A DNA stretch of 64,000 nt, from assembly GCF_002234675.1 (NCBI RefSeq), contig NC_019872.2, forward strand, positions 9,006,950 through 9,070,949. The letters run 5' to 3'. The notes beneath the pieces were generated by a model. The model was not told the DNA's origin, did not search any database, and was given only the letters and a program-made list of their open reading frames with translations. Shown here in pieces: positions 52,534 to 63,881 of the stretch. This DNA is from Oryzias latipes (Eukaryota > Chordata > Actinopteri > Beloniformes > Adrianichthyidae). The stretch's first letter is position 1. Every line of letters starts with the position of its first letter. The position numbers were made by a program, and so were the translations under genes.

Positions 52534-53667
52534 TTGTTGCAAGAAAATGGCCTAAGGGAGTTTCCAGTGATCATGATGCTACTGACAGTTACTGCAAATG
52601 CTGGACAAAAAATCGGAGCATTAATTGACCTGGCTTCTGATACGAACTACATCACCCGTAAGGCTGCAAGTAAGCTAAATCTCAGAAGTGAAAAAATAAC
52701 ACTCATCGTTTATGGGGTTGGTGGAATGAAAGCTCATGTTGAAACAAAAAGATACCTCCTGAAAATCAGGGTGATGACTCCAAAAGGTACGCTAAAATCA
52801 CATCAAATAGTGTGCTATGGACTAGAAAACATTGCTGATATCCAAAATCATGTGACAGCAGAACAGCTTCAAAAATTCTTCCCAGGTGTTCAACTAGCTG
52901 AACTGGAGAGACCCAAAGAAATACAACTACTCATAAGCCACAGAGAAGGACAAATTGCACCACAAAAAGTTAAATCTGTTGGAAACCTTGTGTTGTGGGA
53001 TGGACCTCTTGGGAAAACAGTTGGAGGAACTCATCCAAAGCTTTTTGAGGGGTTAACCATTTCTGCTCACATGTCAAAAACACATTTCGCGAGATCAATG
53101 AGAACAGCTGCTGCAAGATATGAAGAGGTGGTTCACAGCAAATTCAAGGATTTTTCGCAAGATGTCTGCACTGAACAGGGATTGCAAAATTCAAGTACTG
53201 CAACTACTTTCCCTGACTTCCTTGAATGGTGGAAATGGGATAGTGTTGGCGCTGCATGTGTTCCTAAGTGTGGAGGATGCCGTTGTGGAAACTGTCAACC
53301 AGGTGGTAAAGAAATGACGCTCGCGGAAGAAAGAGAACTTCAAGCAATAAAAGAAGGACTTACCTACACTGAAGGTGACAGTCATAGCAGTGAACCACAC
53401 TGGCACGCCAAATATCCTTGGGTGGAAGATCCAGCATTTCTGCCATATAATCGAAGGGCAGTAGAGGCCACGTTCTTCAGAACAGAAAGACAGCTAAATA
53501 AAGATCCAGAGTGGAAACTCGCTTATACTGTTCAAGTTCATGACATGGTTGAACGAAAAGCAGCAATGAAACTGACAAATGACATCATCAGTGGTTGGAC
53601 TGGGCCAGTGTGGTACATCAGCCATCTCATTGCACCAAATCCCCACTCTGCTACTACTCCAATATGA
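52534..53667 (+). pseudogene. BEL/Pao Pol: protease and start of reverse transcriptase
   Basis: Aspartic protease-like block GALIDLASDTNYITRKAAS (about 52614-52670), with Asp of IDLAS as candidate catalytic residue, then a linker and the beginning of RT (FLPYNRRAVEATFFRTERQL). A conserved Cys-rich CGGCRCGNC near 53270 is typical of the BEL/Pao Pol linker. The frame ends at an in-frame TGA (53665-53667), and the next block resumes in the same phase. Confidence 0.75.
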
Positions 53668-53715
53668 CTCGTATGGAACAGCAGTCAAAGGTTCAAAGGA
53701 GTCTGTCTGAATGAT

Positions 53716-55095
53716 TTGCTAATGAAGGGTCCCGATGTCCTCAACCAGATTCCTGCTGTCCTCCTTAGGTTTAGGTGTGGAGTCTATGCTGCCTTAGGAG
53801 ACATCAGGAAGATGTATAATTCTGTTTGGTTGGAAGACAAGGAAATGCATCTGCATAGATTCCTCTGGCGAGACTCTGAAGAACAAGAACTGCAAGAATA
53901 TGCAATCACCAGAGTAAATATGGGTGATAAACCCGCAGGATGTATTGCACAGCTTGCAATGCGAGAAACTGCCAACTTGCCTGCTTTCACTCAGTTTGAA
54001 GAAGAACGTAATGTGATCCAGCGCAATTCTTACGTGGATGATATATTCGTCTCCCACAACAACCCTGAACGACTGAAAGCCATAACAGACAGAGTGGAGC
54101 AGATCCTTAAAAGAGGAGGTTTTGAACTTAAGCCATGGGTCTTTTCCGGTCAAGGTGGGAAGAGTCAAGGTGGGAGACAAGAAGAAAGTCATGAGATGGA
54201 GAAGCTAAACACAAAACCTATAATTTTACCCGATCTAATAAGCCAAACTGAAAGCAAAGCATTGGGTCTGGGTTATGATGTTATAGAGGACAAGCTTCAC
54301 ATCTTGACCACAATAAACTTTTCAAAGAAGAAAATGAAAATGCGACTTGGACAAGATCTATCACAAGACCAAATCAGACCATCCACACCAAACCCACTGA
54401 CAAGAAGGGAGCTGCTCAGTCAAGTATCAGGATTGTATGATCCACTTGGTTTAGGAACGCCGATCAAACAGAAAGGTGCTATAATTGTGCGAAAAGCCTT
54501 TCAAGAGGCAAAAGACAAGAAGTGCCCAGTTGACGAGACATGGGACATGGCACTCTCAGATGATCTTCGTGAAGAAGCAATTTCACTCTTCGAAGAATAT
54601 GTCAAACTTGCCAAAATCAAGTTTCCCAGGGCACTGACTCCAGGATTCTTCATCAGCAATCCTGTGGCAGTTACATTCTGTGATGGGAGTGAACAGGCCT
54701 ACGGAGCTGTAATGTACCTAAGGTGGGAAACGGAGCAAGGACCTAAAATTCGACTTGTGAAATCCAAAGCAAAATTAACTCCAATGGACCATAAAGGAGA
54801 TGCTATAAAGTCTGAAATGTGCGGAGCTGTGTTCGCCTCTCGCCTAAAAGTGTACTTCGAAAGTCACTGTTTAATTAAAGTCAAAAGATGGCACCATCTC
54901 CTTGACAGCCAAACAGTCCTTGGTGCAATACAAAGGGAAAGCTATGGTTTCCAAACCTTCTTCGCAAATAGGATTGGAGAGATCCAGAACAGCACAAGAA
55001 CGGAAGACTGGCATTGGATTCCTGGTTCCTTAAATATTGCTGACATTCTAACAAGAGGCACTGAGGCAGAAAATCTTAACGAAAACTCAGAGTGA
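53716..55095 (+). pseudogene. BEL/Pao Pol: reverse transcriptase and RNase H
   Basis: RT palm with VYAALGDIRKMYNSV and SYVDDIFVSHNN (YVDD at 54031-54042), then VSGLYDPLGLGTPIK, the conserved post-RT BEL/Pao block, and an RNase H-like FCDGSEQAYGAVMY (about 54675) and WIPGSLNIADILTRG. It closes with TGA 55093-55095 inside a conserved stretch, so this stop is a lesion. Confidence 0.8.
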
Positions 55096-55321
55096 CAAAA
55101 TGGTCCGAAATTCTTGAGCCTGTTAGAAGAGGAGTGGCCTGTGAAGTCAGCCAAAGAACTGGCAACGGCAGCAAAGGAAAAAGTCAATAAACTGCAAAAA
55201 AAAGTCATTCATTGCTGTACTGACAAGAGCCCAAGCAAAGAAGCCGACAGTTAAGGAAAATCCATGTGAAGGTCAACCAAAACCAGGAAGACCATCTGCA
55301 GGTTCAGCTGTCAGAAAACTT

Positions 55322-56902
55322 GTGGACGTCAAACGTTTCAGCTGTTTAACCCGCCTAATTAAAACTGTTGCATGGATGTGGAGAGCAGCAAAAAGATTTG
55401 GAGGGAAAAACAAGACCATGGAAAAACCACAGTGGGAGGCAGTTCCACTGGCTGGAATCATCTCTGTAAAAGAAAGAGAAGATGCCTTAAGAGACATTTT
55501 TCTTGCAGCACAAGAGAACATGGTTCTTCCTGCTACCACAACTGACAGATTAGTAGTCTACAAAAATGAAGAGTCTGAATTATTGGTTTGTGGTGGTCGG
55601 ATACAAGTTTTCAGAAAAAACAAAGTTGGTGTCCCAATCTTACCTCATGATGCTTGGGTATCTACTTTGCTAGCTCGAGAAGCCCACAATCAAAATCATG
55701 AAGGAATTGCTGCAACTTTATTAAGACTGAGAACCAAAGCTTGGGTGATAAAAGGTCGAAGAATCGTAAAACGAGTTGTTGATGACTGCTTAATCTGCAG
55801 AAAAGAAAAATCAAAGAACTGTCAACAAATAATGAGTTCATTACCACCAGAGAGAATTGAACCTGCTGCACCATTCCAATTCACAACCATAGACCTCTTC
55901 GGACCTTACCAAGTAAGAGAAGATGTGAAAAAATGAGTTACACAAAAAGTTTGGGGAGTTCTGTTTTGCTGTATGGCCAGCAGAGCTATTCATGCAGAAA
56001 TTGCAAATGACCTGTCAACTGAAGGATTTCTGATGGCTTACCAAAGATTCACTGCAATCAGAGGACATCCAAGGAAAATCTGGTCAGACCCCGGCACTAA
56101 CTTTGTTGGAGCTAAACCAGTCTTGAAAGAGATGTACAAGTTCCTCGACAGTCAAGACAAAGGAAGCTTGGAAGACCTATCAGCTGAACAAGGGACAGAG
56201 TGGGTGTGGAAAATCCATCCAGCTGATTCTCCTCACAGGAATGGAGCTGCTGAAGCTGCTGTTCGCATCATGAAGAGGGCACTTAAGAACATCGGAAGAG
56301 GATCCTCACTGACTTAAAGTGAATTTCAGACAGCGCTCTATTTGGCAGCAAATCTGGCTAATGAGAGGCCGATCGACGCGAGGATACAATGCCGGGAGGA
56401 CTGCATTCTCTACATCACGCCAAACACCCTTCTACTAGGCCGAGCCTCTCCAGAGGGAGATCCAGGACAGTTTGACTTCACCAGCTATCCCTACAAGAGA
56501 CTCAGAGCCATACAGACTGAAGTGGACAATTTCTGGAGAGAATGGAGTCAACTCGCCGGCCCCAACTTGTTCGTGCGGAGCAAGTGGCATACTGCGCAGA
56601 GAAATGTTGCTTTAGGGGACATTGTATGGTTGAGTGACCAGAATGCTTTGAGAGGTCAATTCAGGATGGGTCGTGTAGTTCGCACTTATCCAGACAGTAT
56701 GGGCATAGTCAAGGATGTTGATGTACGGGTTATTCCAAGTTACCATCCACCTGGGGTGAAAACAATAGGTAGGCAAACGAAGAAAAGTGTGTCAGGACTA
56801 AATGAACAAAAAGAAAAAACGACTATTTTGCACAGAGATGTTAGACAGTTAGTTGTTTTACTACCTGTTGAAGATCAAAGTGAATCTTGTGAATGTTATT
56901 GA
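55322..56902 (+). pseudogene. BEL/Pao Pol: integrase and C-terminal domain
   Basis: A zinc-binding HHCC domain (HNQNHEGIAATLLRLR, DDCLICRKEK; about 55685-55805) is followed by the catalytic core with Asp in TTIDLFGPY (about 55885), Asp in SDPGTNFVGA (56081) and Glu in NGAAEAAVR (about 56240). The BEL/Pao C-terminal block (GDIVWLSDQNALRGQFRMGRV, in two parts around 56615-56670) follows. In-frame stops at 55934-55936 and 56315-56317 break it. It is offset by one frame from the RT block, the shift falling in an A-rich run near 55195-55206. Confidence 0.8.
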
Positions 56903-56966
56903 AATTGTTTGACATCTGACAGTCAGCGACATTCTTAGTGTATTCACAAGAATGCCGAGTGGGAGG

Positions 56967-57839
56967 TGTTAGGTCAAACTTGAGGAAGCTGATGCTTCAA
57001 GTGATTTTATTTTAAAAGTAAATAAAAACATAAAAAGAAAAAAAGAAGAGAAAATCAAATAAAAAATCTAAAGTAACAATGCATTAAAGTACATTCGGTT
57101 AAATTTGAGAGAAAATTAATTGTAAGTAGTTAAAAAATTAAAGAGAGGGAAAGGAAAGTTTAAGTCTGTAATGGGCGTGGTGTTAATTAAGGACCCAGCT
57201 GTGCGCACCAGAGCCGTTTTGGATGAAGTGCATGCGTAGCGCCAGATCAGGCAGGGCTCGAGAGCGATCAGAAAACTCGCGATCCATCTCAAAAAACTAG
57301 TCCAAAAAACCTGGTTAAGAGCATCAAAACCACGGAGGCAGCCGGTAAGATTCGGTCGTAGTGCGGGGCATAGTTGGTGTGATCCGCTGTGCGTTGAGCG
57401 CCGGCTGCGCCTTTCCACGTCCGCTGCCACGTCATTAAATGTTTGTTTAGTCCATTGAATGTCATTTATACAAGCACTGTTTTTTATGAAATGTATGTAT
57501 TGCTGTATTTCAATGAATTCCCGTAATTATGAAGTTAACTTTTTAACAAATTACGTGTGCAAATTGAATTAATTATAGAGTCATGAATTTAACTGTTGAT
57601 TCATGTTAAATATTTATTGTTGTATTTATTGTCGTAATTTGATAAAATATTATGTCTTGTTTAGGTTTTTCACCATACATTCATGCACATACAACCAGTA
57701 CCTCGCCATTACTGTTGAAATCTCAGGACATTAAATAAAACAGAACAAAAGGAAAAGTGTGTCTGGATGGTGTGTGAAGTCCTGCACATAAAACTCTGTG
57801 GATGCCTTCCCCTGTCAAGTGGGGCATAATAACTTGACA
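56967..57839 (+). mobile_element. BEL/Pao element, 3' LTR
   Basis: 873 bp, TGTTAGGTC...AACTTGACA, followed by the duplication GGCAC (57840-57844). High identity to the 5' LTR implies a fairly recent insertion. It carries an AATAAA signal (about 57735). Confidence 0.9.
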
Positions 57840-57844
57840 GGCAC

Positions 57845-58357
57845 AGTTGGTAAAAAACATGATTTCATCTAAAACAACATTTTTTTTATATATTAGCCTA
57901 ATAAATGAAATACAAAAATGTTAATTTAGTAGAGCTCCAAAAAGAGTTAATTTTAAAGAGAGTATCTCCAAAACAACCATAATAAAGAGAGGGAAAACCA
58001 GCACTGACACGTTCACCAAGACAGTTCAGTCCTTGAGCAGCTAAACTCAATCAAAATGTCTAAAATGTGATTTCAGGGATGAAACCAGGTGGAAAAAAAC
58101 ATGCATTATAGGGACACATTTATGACTGTTTACTTTTTTTGACCTCCTAGTAAATGATTAATAAAAGGAGGAGCAAAACCTTCTCTTTTCTTGCTTTTGC
58201 CTTTTTGTCAATCATTCAGGAGTTTTTTTTCTTCTATTTTGCTTTTTATATTTTCTTTTTAGCCAGTATTTGTGTTACTTTTAATCCACTCCAGGAAGAA
58301 TTCTGATTTTACCCCAAGTGTTTAAGATTTTTCCAATTTTGTTAAATTTCTGTGACA
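57845..58357. other. Upstream region of the ABHD15-like relic
   Basis: AT-rich sequence with T-runs (58209-58260). No recognisable element or exon. Confidence 0.4.
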
Positions 58358-59058
58358 ATGGCATCAATTGGCTGGGATTGTTTGTTTTGTTTTTTCCTGC
58401 TTCTGCTGCTGTTCCTGTGGCTTGTGGCTCTTCGATGGCCCAGAGTGCATTGCTGGTGGAGACGGGCTGTCAGGGCTGCAAGCTGGAGTTTTTGGGTCAT
58501 TGTTTGCCAGATCCTTGAACTGCCACTTCACAGGAATACGACGACGTGCATTAAGGAGACAGAATCCCCTGAAACAGCAGACATTTTATCAGATTTAGGT
58601 GGAAAGTTAGACGGAGCCAGGTTTATCTGCATGGCCACGGCTCTAGCCAAACATTTACAGCAGCACTGCAGCTCACTGAACATGTCTAACTTAGCCTCCT
58701 GGCCCAGAGGAGACCCCCACCTCCAGACCGTGTCCAGCCAGCTGTGTGGACAATATGGAGACACTTCCCAATTTCTAGGACAAGGACTGAAGAGGAGGAT
58801 GAAAAAAGATGGAGCCACATCCTGGCTCTGGAATACTTCAGAGTGGTAGCCGATTTCCTGAAATACGAGGAGAGCGATGAAACACGCTGGAGGAGATCAC
58901 TTGATGGGAGTCAAAGCGTACAGAGGAGGACAGAGACGATGGCGGTCCCTCGTAGAAGGAGAACCAATGTGATGAGGAGACCTAAAGCCCAGTCATCACA
59001 GCACAGTGGTGTGGACGATCCAGAGAACTTCACCTGGAAGAGGTCCTACACCCGCTAA
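58358..59058 (+). pseudogene. ABHD15-like gene relic lacking the hydrolase core
   Basis: ABHD15 is an alpha/beta-hydrolase-fold protein linked to lipid metabolism and insulin signalling in fat cells. The relic keeps the N-terminus from ATG 58358: a hydrophobic signal-anchor (LFCFFLLLLLFLWLVALRW), then SWPRGDPHLQTVSSQL, which resembles the PHLQT motif of ABHD15. In another frame it keeps the C-terminus: RWSHILALEYFRVVADFLKY, then DPENFTWKRSYTR and TAA (59056-59058), like the ABHD15 end. The 300-plus residues expected between them, including the catalytic Ser/Asp/His regions, are missing, with the join near 58760-58800. There is no intron signal at the join, so I read it as a deleted, frameshifted pseudogene. 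An AATAAA follows at about 59129. Confidence 0.65.
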
Positions 59059-59380
59059 GGAGACTAGTTTTTGAAGAGGTTAAAGGTGGCTTGTAAACTC
59101 TGAAAATATCTTTAATTAATTAGTTTTGAAATAAAAACGTAATTATAGTTTGTGCTAAAATCAGCAGAAACCGAGTTTTAACAATGAAAATAAACATTTA
59201 AGAGATGTTCTGATCTCATTTCACTTGAAGATTAAGTCTTCTGCTTTCCATTTTGCTCTAGAACTACTATAACTACTTGTTCTGAATTTTCCCTGAGCAT
59301 GTTTACATATTCAAGAAAGAACTGTGGAAATGAGGGGATAAACAGTTTTCTCACAGAAAACTTTTTCTTTCAATCACTTG
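59059..59380. other. 3' flank of the ABHD15-like relic
   Basis: Contains 'gaaataaaaacg' (AATAAA near 59129), a possible ancestral polyadenylation signal. No other feature seen. Confidence 0.4.
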
Positions 59381-59384
59381 TGTT

Positions 59385-59880
59385 CAAATCAAATCAAATC
59401 AAATCAAATCAAAACTTTATCTATAAAGCACTTTCATATAAAAATACAACACAGAGTGCTTTACATTAAAACACAACAAAATATAAAAACAAGCATGACA
59501 ATTAAAATATGCAAACACAAAAATAAAAATAGGGCCCCCTCCCCGTACCTACACAACCCCACAATCCTATCACACTTCCCACCCCCTAACTGATGGGGAA
59601 AGACAATGAGATCTAGGGTGAGCACGAAAATAAGATGTTGGAAACCCTGATAATTGGAACCCCCTCTCTGTGAACAGCTACCTAGACCGCTCCATCACAG
59701 CAAGGTGGTGATGCAGTTTCCCATCCAGAGCCGCAGGGACTGAGCCTTTTCTTAAAAGCATTGATGCTCTCTGCGGCTCTCAGGTCCTCTGGCAGACTGT
59801 TCCATAAACAGGGGCCATAGTGCTGAAACGCAGCCTCTCCATGGGTTTTTTGGTGTTGATAGAAATATTCCTTCAATAAA
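59385..59880 (-). mobile_element. LINE 3' fragment with (AAATC)n tail
   Basis: A minus-strand frame (59876-59682) encodes HYGPCLWNSLPEDLRAAESI, a conserved C-terminal block of many fish non-LTR ORF2 proteins. The plus strand starts with an (AAATC)n run (59387-59420) followed by 'actttatctataaagcactt', the usual inverted reading of such 3' ends. 5'-truncated. Confidence 0.6.
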
Positions 59881-60364
59881 CCTTCAATTACATTTCTTAT
59901 TTTCTAGCGGCTCAAATAAACATTTAAAGTTTAAGAATCTTAAAAGAATACTTTAAGATGACTTTGTGGACACAAAAAAGCAGCAAGACCATGAAATATC
60001 AAAATTACTTTATTACAGATGATTTTTTTTGTATCCAGTAGCCCTCTTCAAAGAAAAAAAATAGTCATTACAAACAAATTACTACTTTTATACCCTAAGC
60101 TTTGCCTCTGCATTTACTTTATACACTTTAAATCACCTTATCATCTGAAGGAATATCTGCTTTAATCTTCTCTGAGACATTCTGTTTTTGCACAATCTAT
60201 ACAGTTTAATACAGATTTCTTAACCAGGGGATTAAAACAGCAAGATCCACATATTGACAGGAGAGATGAAAAGAAATACTGATAAACAGACTGTACAGAG
60301 ACTTGACCCTGCCTTCCGCCTTCCTGTCAGCCGACGGCTGTCACTCTGTCACACTGAGGGCGGG
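59881..60364. other. Unassigned intergenic sequence
   Basis: AT-rich, with no exon, RNA gene or element ends recognised. Confidence 0.4.
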
Positions 60365-61722
60365 GCATCACTTGACAATTAAAATGGATCAACAGAAATG
60401 CTTTTTCATTTTCACAACGCAACTGCATCAATTGACTCAAAAAAAGAAAAAGAAAAAAAAATCCAAAATGCTTTTTATTTTCTACTTAACATCACTTATT
60501 CTTTTAAATATTTAAAGCGATGATGATTCAGATATAAAGCAGGACATCTTCATACTGCAAAATTTGGAATTAACCCCTGCCGGTCTGTAGCAATGCCCTA
60601 AAAAAAACGACACAGTTTCTTTGATTTGGCCCAAAAACTGAATTATCAGAGAAATCAGTAATCAGTAATATAGATTTTGAAGAGTGGTTGATGTGTTTCC
60701 ATTTTCAAGCCGCTCCGATGGGGCCATTTTTGGGTTCATGAAAAAAAATACTAAAATTAAAACAGTTTTATTTATTAATTTTAGGGGGGGGGGCAGTTTG
60801 AGGATTTGTATCACTCTATTTAGCAGAATATAATTTGATACCTTTAAAGCCACCCCTTTTTGATTTCTCATTTCATTTATATTTTTTACCTAAACGTTAT
60901 GTCCCCCTACTGCAAAACCTTTCGAGAGAGAAAAGGTAGCAACATATTCAAAGTTGATTTTAGAAATACCATAAACTGTATGCAGATGTATGAATTTAAA
61001 GTTTTCTTAATTAACAAGTAAATTTCCTTTATACCTAAAAAAAGAAAAGAAAATCAAAAATCATTCATTCATTCATCTTCTTAACTGTTTATTCCCTTTC
61101 GGGGTCACGGGGTTGCCGGAGCCTATCCCGGCCACTTGGGCGTAGGCAGGGGATACCCTGGACTGGTCGCCAGTCTGTCACAGGGTAGAATATCCTCAAT
61201 CACACATCCATTCACTCTCACACTCACACCTATGGACAATTTAGAGTTGCCAATCAACTTATGTAGCATGTTCTTGGACAGCGGGAGGAAGCCGGAGATC
61301 CCGGAGAAAACCCACGCATGCACGGGGAGAACATGCAAACTCCACACAGAAAGGTCCCCCATTGATGTAGTTTTTCATGTCCCGCAGCCGGGACTTGAAC
61401 TGGGGGCCTTCTTGCTGTGAGGCAAGAGCGCTAACCACTGCGCCACCGTGCAGCCCCATCAAAAAAAAATCAAAAATCATGAAAATGTCAAAATGCAAAC
61501 CTTTCAAAAGCTTTTCTTACTTCTTTTGTAAAAATCAGTTAGTAAAAATATTATATTATATAATAGTGGTTTCAAGCCTTACTATTTTATTTCATTCTCA
61601 GTTGAATACAATTTTGCAGTGACTATATGCCAAATACCTTAGCTGCAGTTTGATGAAAATTATACCATTAATGTGAGGGCTGACTGATTCCTGATGTCCT
61701 GTGGCCGATCTGCTACAACATC
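60365..61722 (-). other. 3' flank of an inferred third VWA7-like copy
   Basis: Blocks 60365-60650, 60655-61000 and 61555-61722 match, in order, 500-920, 5545-5870 and 5890-6066 downstream of copy 1. A LINE-derived repeat (61060-61462) has entered between them. The match stops abruptly at 61722, about 25 bases before the position of the copy 1 stop codon. This places the third gene copy to the right, on the minus strand. Confidence 0.7.
61060..61462. repeat. Common teleost LINE-derived interspersed repeat
   Basis: Starts with ATTC-type simple repeats and contains 'cgccagtctgtcacagggta', 'caatttagagttgccaatca', 'ggagaaaacccacgcatgca' and 'gcaagagcgctaaccactgc'. I recognise this consensus from many fish genomes. 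Minor frames across it are shadows. Confidence 0.7.
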
Positions 61723-63881
61723 AATGTTGTGGTTCCTTGGGCGTGGCTCCGCATATTTGCTTCTCCAGCGAACCCCATGGAGGCGGAAACCCAGATCCCA
61801 GATCCCAAACCATACGCCGGGGACCTGGGTAAGTGCAGGGGTTTCCTTCTTCAATGTGCTTTGATTTTTGAACAAAAACCCCTCACTTATGCCAGTGACA
61901 GAGCCAAAGTGTCATACATCATCGGTCTCCTCGACGGGAAGGCGTTGCAGTGGGCGGAGTCCTCATTTGATCGACACGGCTTTAGTCAACTCTCCTATGC
62001 TGCTTTTGTGGAAGAACTGAGACGTGTATTTGACCACCCAGTGAGAGGAAGTGCAGTCAGGCAAATTATGACCATCAGACAAGGAGCCAGGAGTGTAGCT
62101 GAGTACTCTGTAGACTTCCAGACTGTGGCTGCAGAACTTGGCTAGAATGGAGAGGCCCTACAGGCAATGTTCCTTAACGGCCTTAATGGGCAGTTAAAGG
62201 ATGAGCTGGCAACTAGAGATCCTCCCACAACTCTGAATGAGTTAATCTCCCTAGCCATTAGGTTGGACAACCGGCTGAGAGACCGAGCAAGAGAACGAGG
62301 ACCCAGTCTCCGGTCCATGCCCTCTCCAAATCCTCCATCTCCACTCCCATTTATTCAAAGTGCTAGCCCTCCGCCTGAGGAGCCCATGCAACTGGGCCGA
62401 GCTCGCCTCTCTGCAGAGGAACGTCAGCGACGGATCTCCACCGGTGCATGCCTCTACTGTGGGACCTCTGGACATGTCATTGCCACCTGTCCTATCCGGC
62501 CAAAAGACGGAGGCCGTCAGTAGCGGTGGGAGTATTGACGGCCACAACACCTTCTGCTAACATTCGCCATTTTCACAGCTATGTTGTGTGTTGGTCGGTC
62601 CTCTTTTCCAGTCCAGGCGTTAGTGGACTCAGGAGCAGAGGCAAATTTCCTCGACCACACAATGTCATCCCAGGTTGGTCTTTCACTAGAGACTCTCCCT
62701 TCTCCCATTGTTGCCAGGGCTTTGGATGGACAGGTTCTGTACCGGATTACTGAACGCTCTGCCCCAGTCAAGCTCTGCATCTCCGGTAACCACCATGAAC
62801 AGCTCCAGTTTCTGATTGTCACCTCCCCCGATTCTCCAGTTATCCCTGGGCATCCGTGGTTGTCTCTGCATAACCCCCACATTGACTGGACATCTGGAAG
62901 CATTCTGACTTGGGGCCGTTCTTGCCATTCCTCCTGCCTCCGCTCTGCTGTTCCCCCAGGACCTCCAAGTTCTCCCCCTCCTGCTCCACCTGATCTGTCA
63001 GCAATTCCAGAGGTGTACCATAACCTCAGTGAGGTTTTCAGAAAGGACTTGGCTCTCTAACTTCCGCCGCATCGCCCATATGATTGTGCAATCAATCTTC
63101 TGCCTGGTGCTCCCTTGCCTACCAGCCATCTCTATAATCTGTCGAGACCCGAGACTGAAGCCATGGAGGGCTACCTAACCGATTCTTTAGCTGCTGGGAT
63201 TATTAGACCTTCTTCCTCACCCGTTGGGGCTGGTTTCTTCTTCGTTTCCAAAAAGGATGGCTCCCTTTGCCCCTGTGTGGACTACCGAGGGTTGAATAAT
63301 ATCACAGTCAAAAATAAATATCCTCTACCCCTAATGGAGTCTGCTTTTAACACTCTTCAGGAGGCTACAGTGTTTTCCAAACTAGATCTGAGAAATGCCT
63401 ACCATCTTGTAAGAATGAGGGAGGGGGATGAGTGGAAGACACCCCATTGGGGCATTTTGAATATTTGGTTATGCCATTTGGCCTTTGCAATGCCCCTGCA
63501 GTCTTCCAAGCCCTTGTCAACGACGTTCTACGGGATTTTCTTAACCGGTTTGTGTTTGTTCATTTGGATGACATCCTCATTTTCTCCCCCACTGTTAAAG
63601 AGCATATACAACACGTCCGGCAGGTGCTAAAACGACTTCTGGAGAACAGAATATTTGTCAAAGCAGAGAAATGTTAGTTCCACAAGGGTTCCATTTCCTT
63701 CCTTATTGAGCGCAAACAGATCGAAGCAGACCCAGAGAAAGTTGGAGTGGTAACGGAATGGCCAACACCTACCTCTGTGAAGCAGCTCCAGCGTTTCCTG
63801 GGGTTTGCAAACTTTTACCGCCGTTTTATCCGCAATTACAGTCGCATTACTGCTCCCCTCACCCGACTAACCCCGACTAGT
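61723..63881 (+). mobile_element. Decayed Ty3/Gypsy-type retrotransposon fragment
   Basis: Gag, protease and RT in order, with no LTR at either edge. Gag: AEYSVDFQTVAAELG and a CCHC knuckle [14 protein letters not shown] (near 62450). Protease: ALVDSGAEANFLD (62616). [38 protein letters not shown] and [11 protein letters not shown] (HLDD near 63563). Stops at 62143, 62521 and 63058 and a frameshift near 63430 inactivate it. It ends abruptly where Tc1-like sequence begins. It occupies the position where the last exon of copy 3 is expected. Confidence 0.8.

Larger units (their letters stand above)
49678..57839 (+). mobile_element. Complete BEL/Pao LTR retrotransposon
   Basis: 8162 bp with two near-identical LTRs and a perfect 5-bp duplication GGCAC (49673-49677, 57840-57844). 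Internal order is gag, protease, reverse transcriptase, RNase H, integrase, the BEL/Pao order. A purine-rich tract (about 56955-56966) abuts the 3' LTR. The coding frame carries in-frame stops at 52471, 53665, 55093, 55934 and 56315 and a frameshift near 55200. The structure is recent but the copy is inactive as read. Confidence 0.9.

Noticed and set aside
58528..58818. Antisense frame over the ABHD15-like relic
   Set aside because: Shadow frame; the plus strand carries recognisable ABHD15 ends and the polyadenylation signal.
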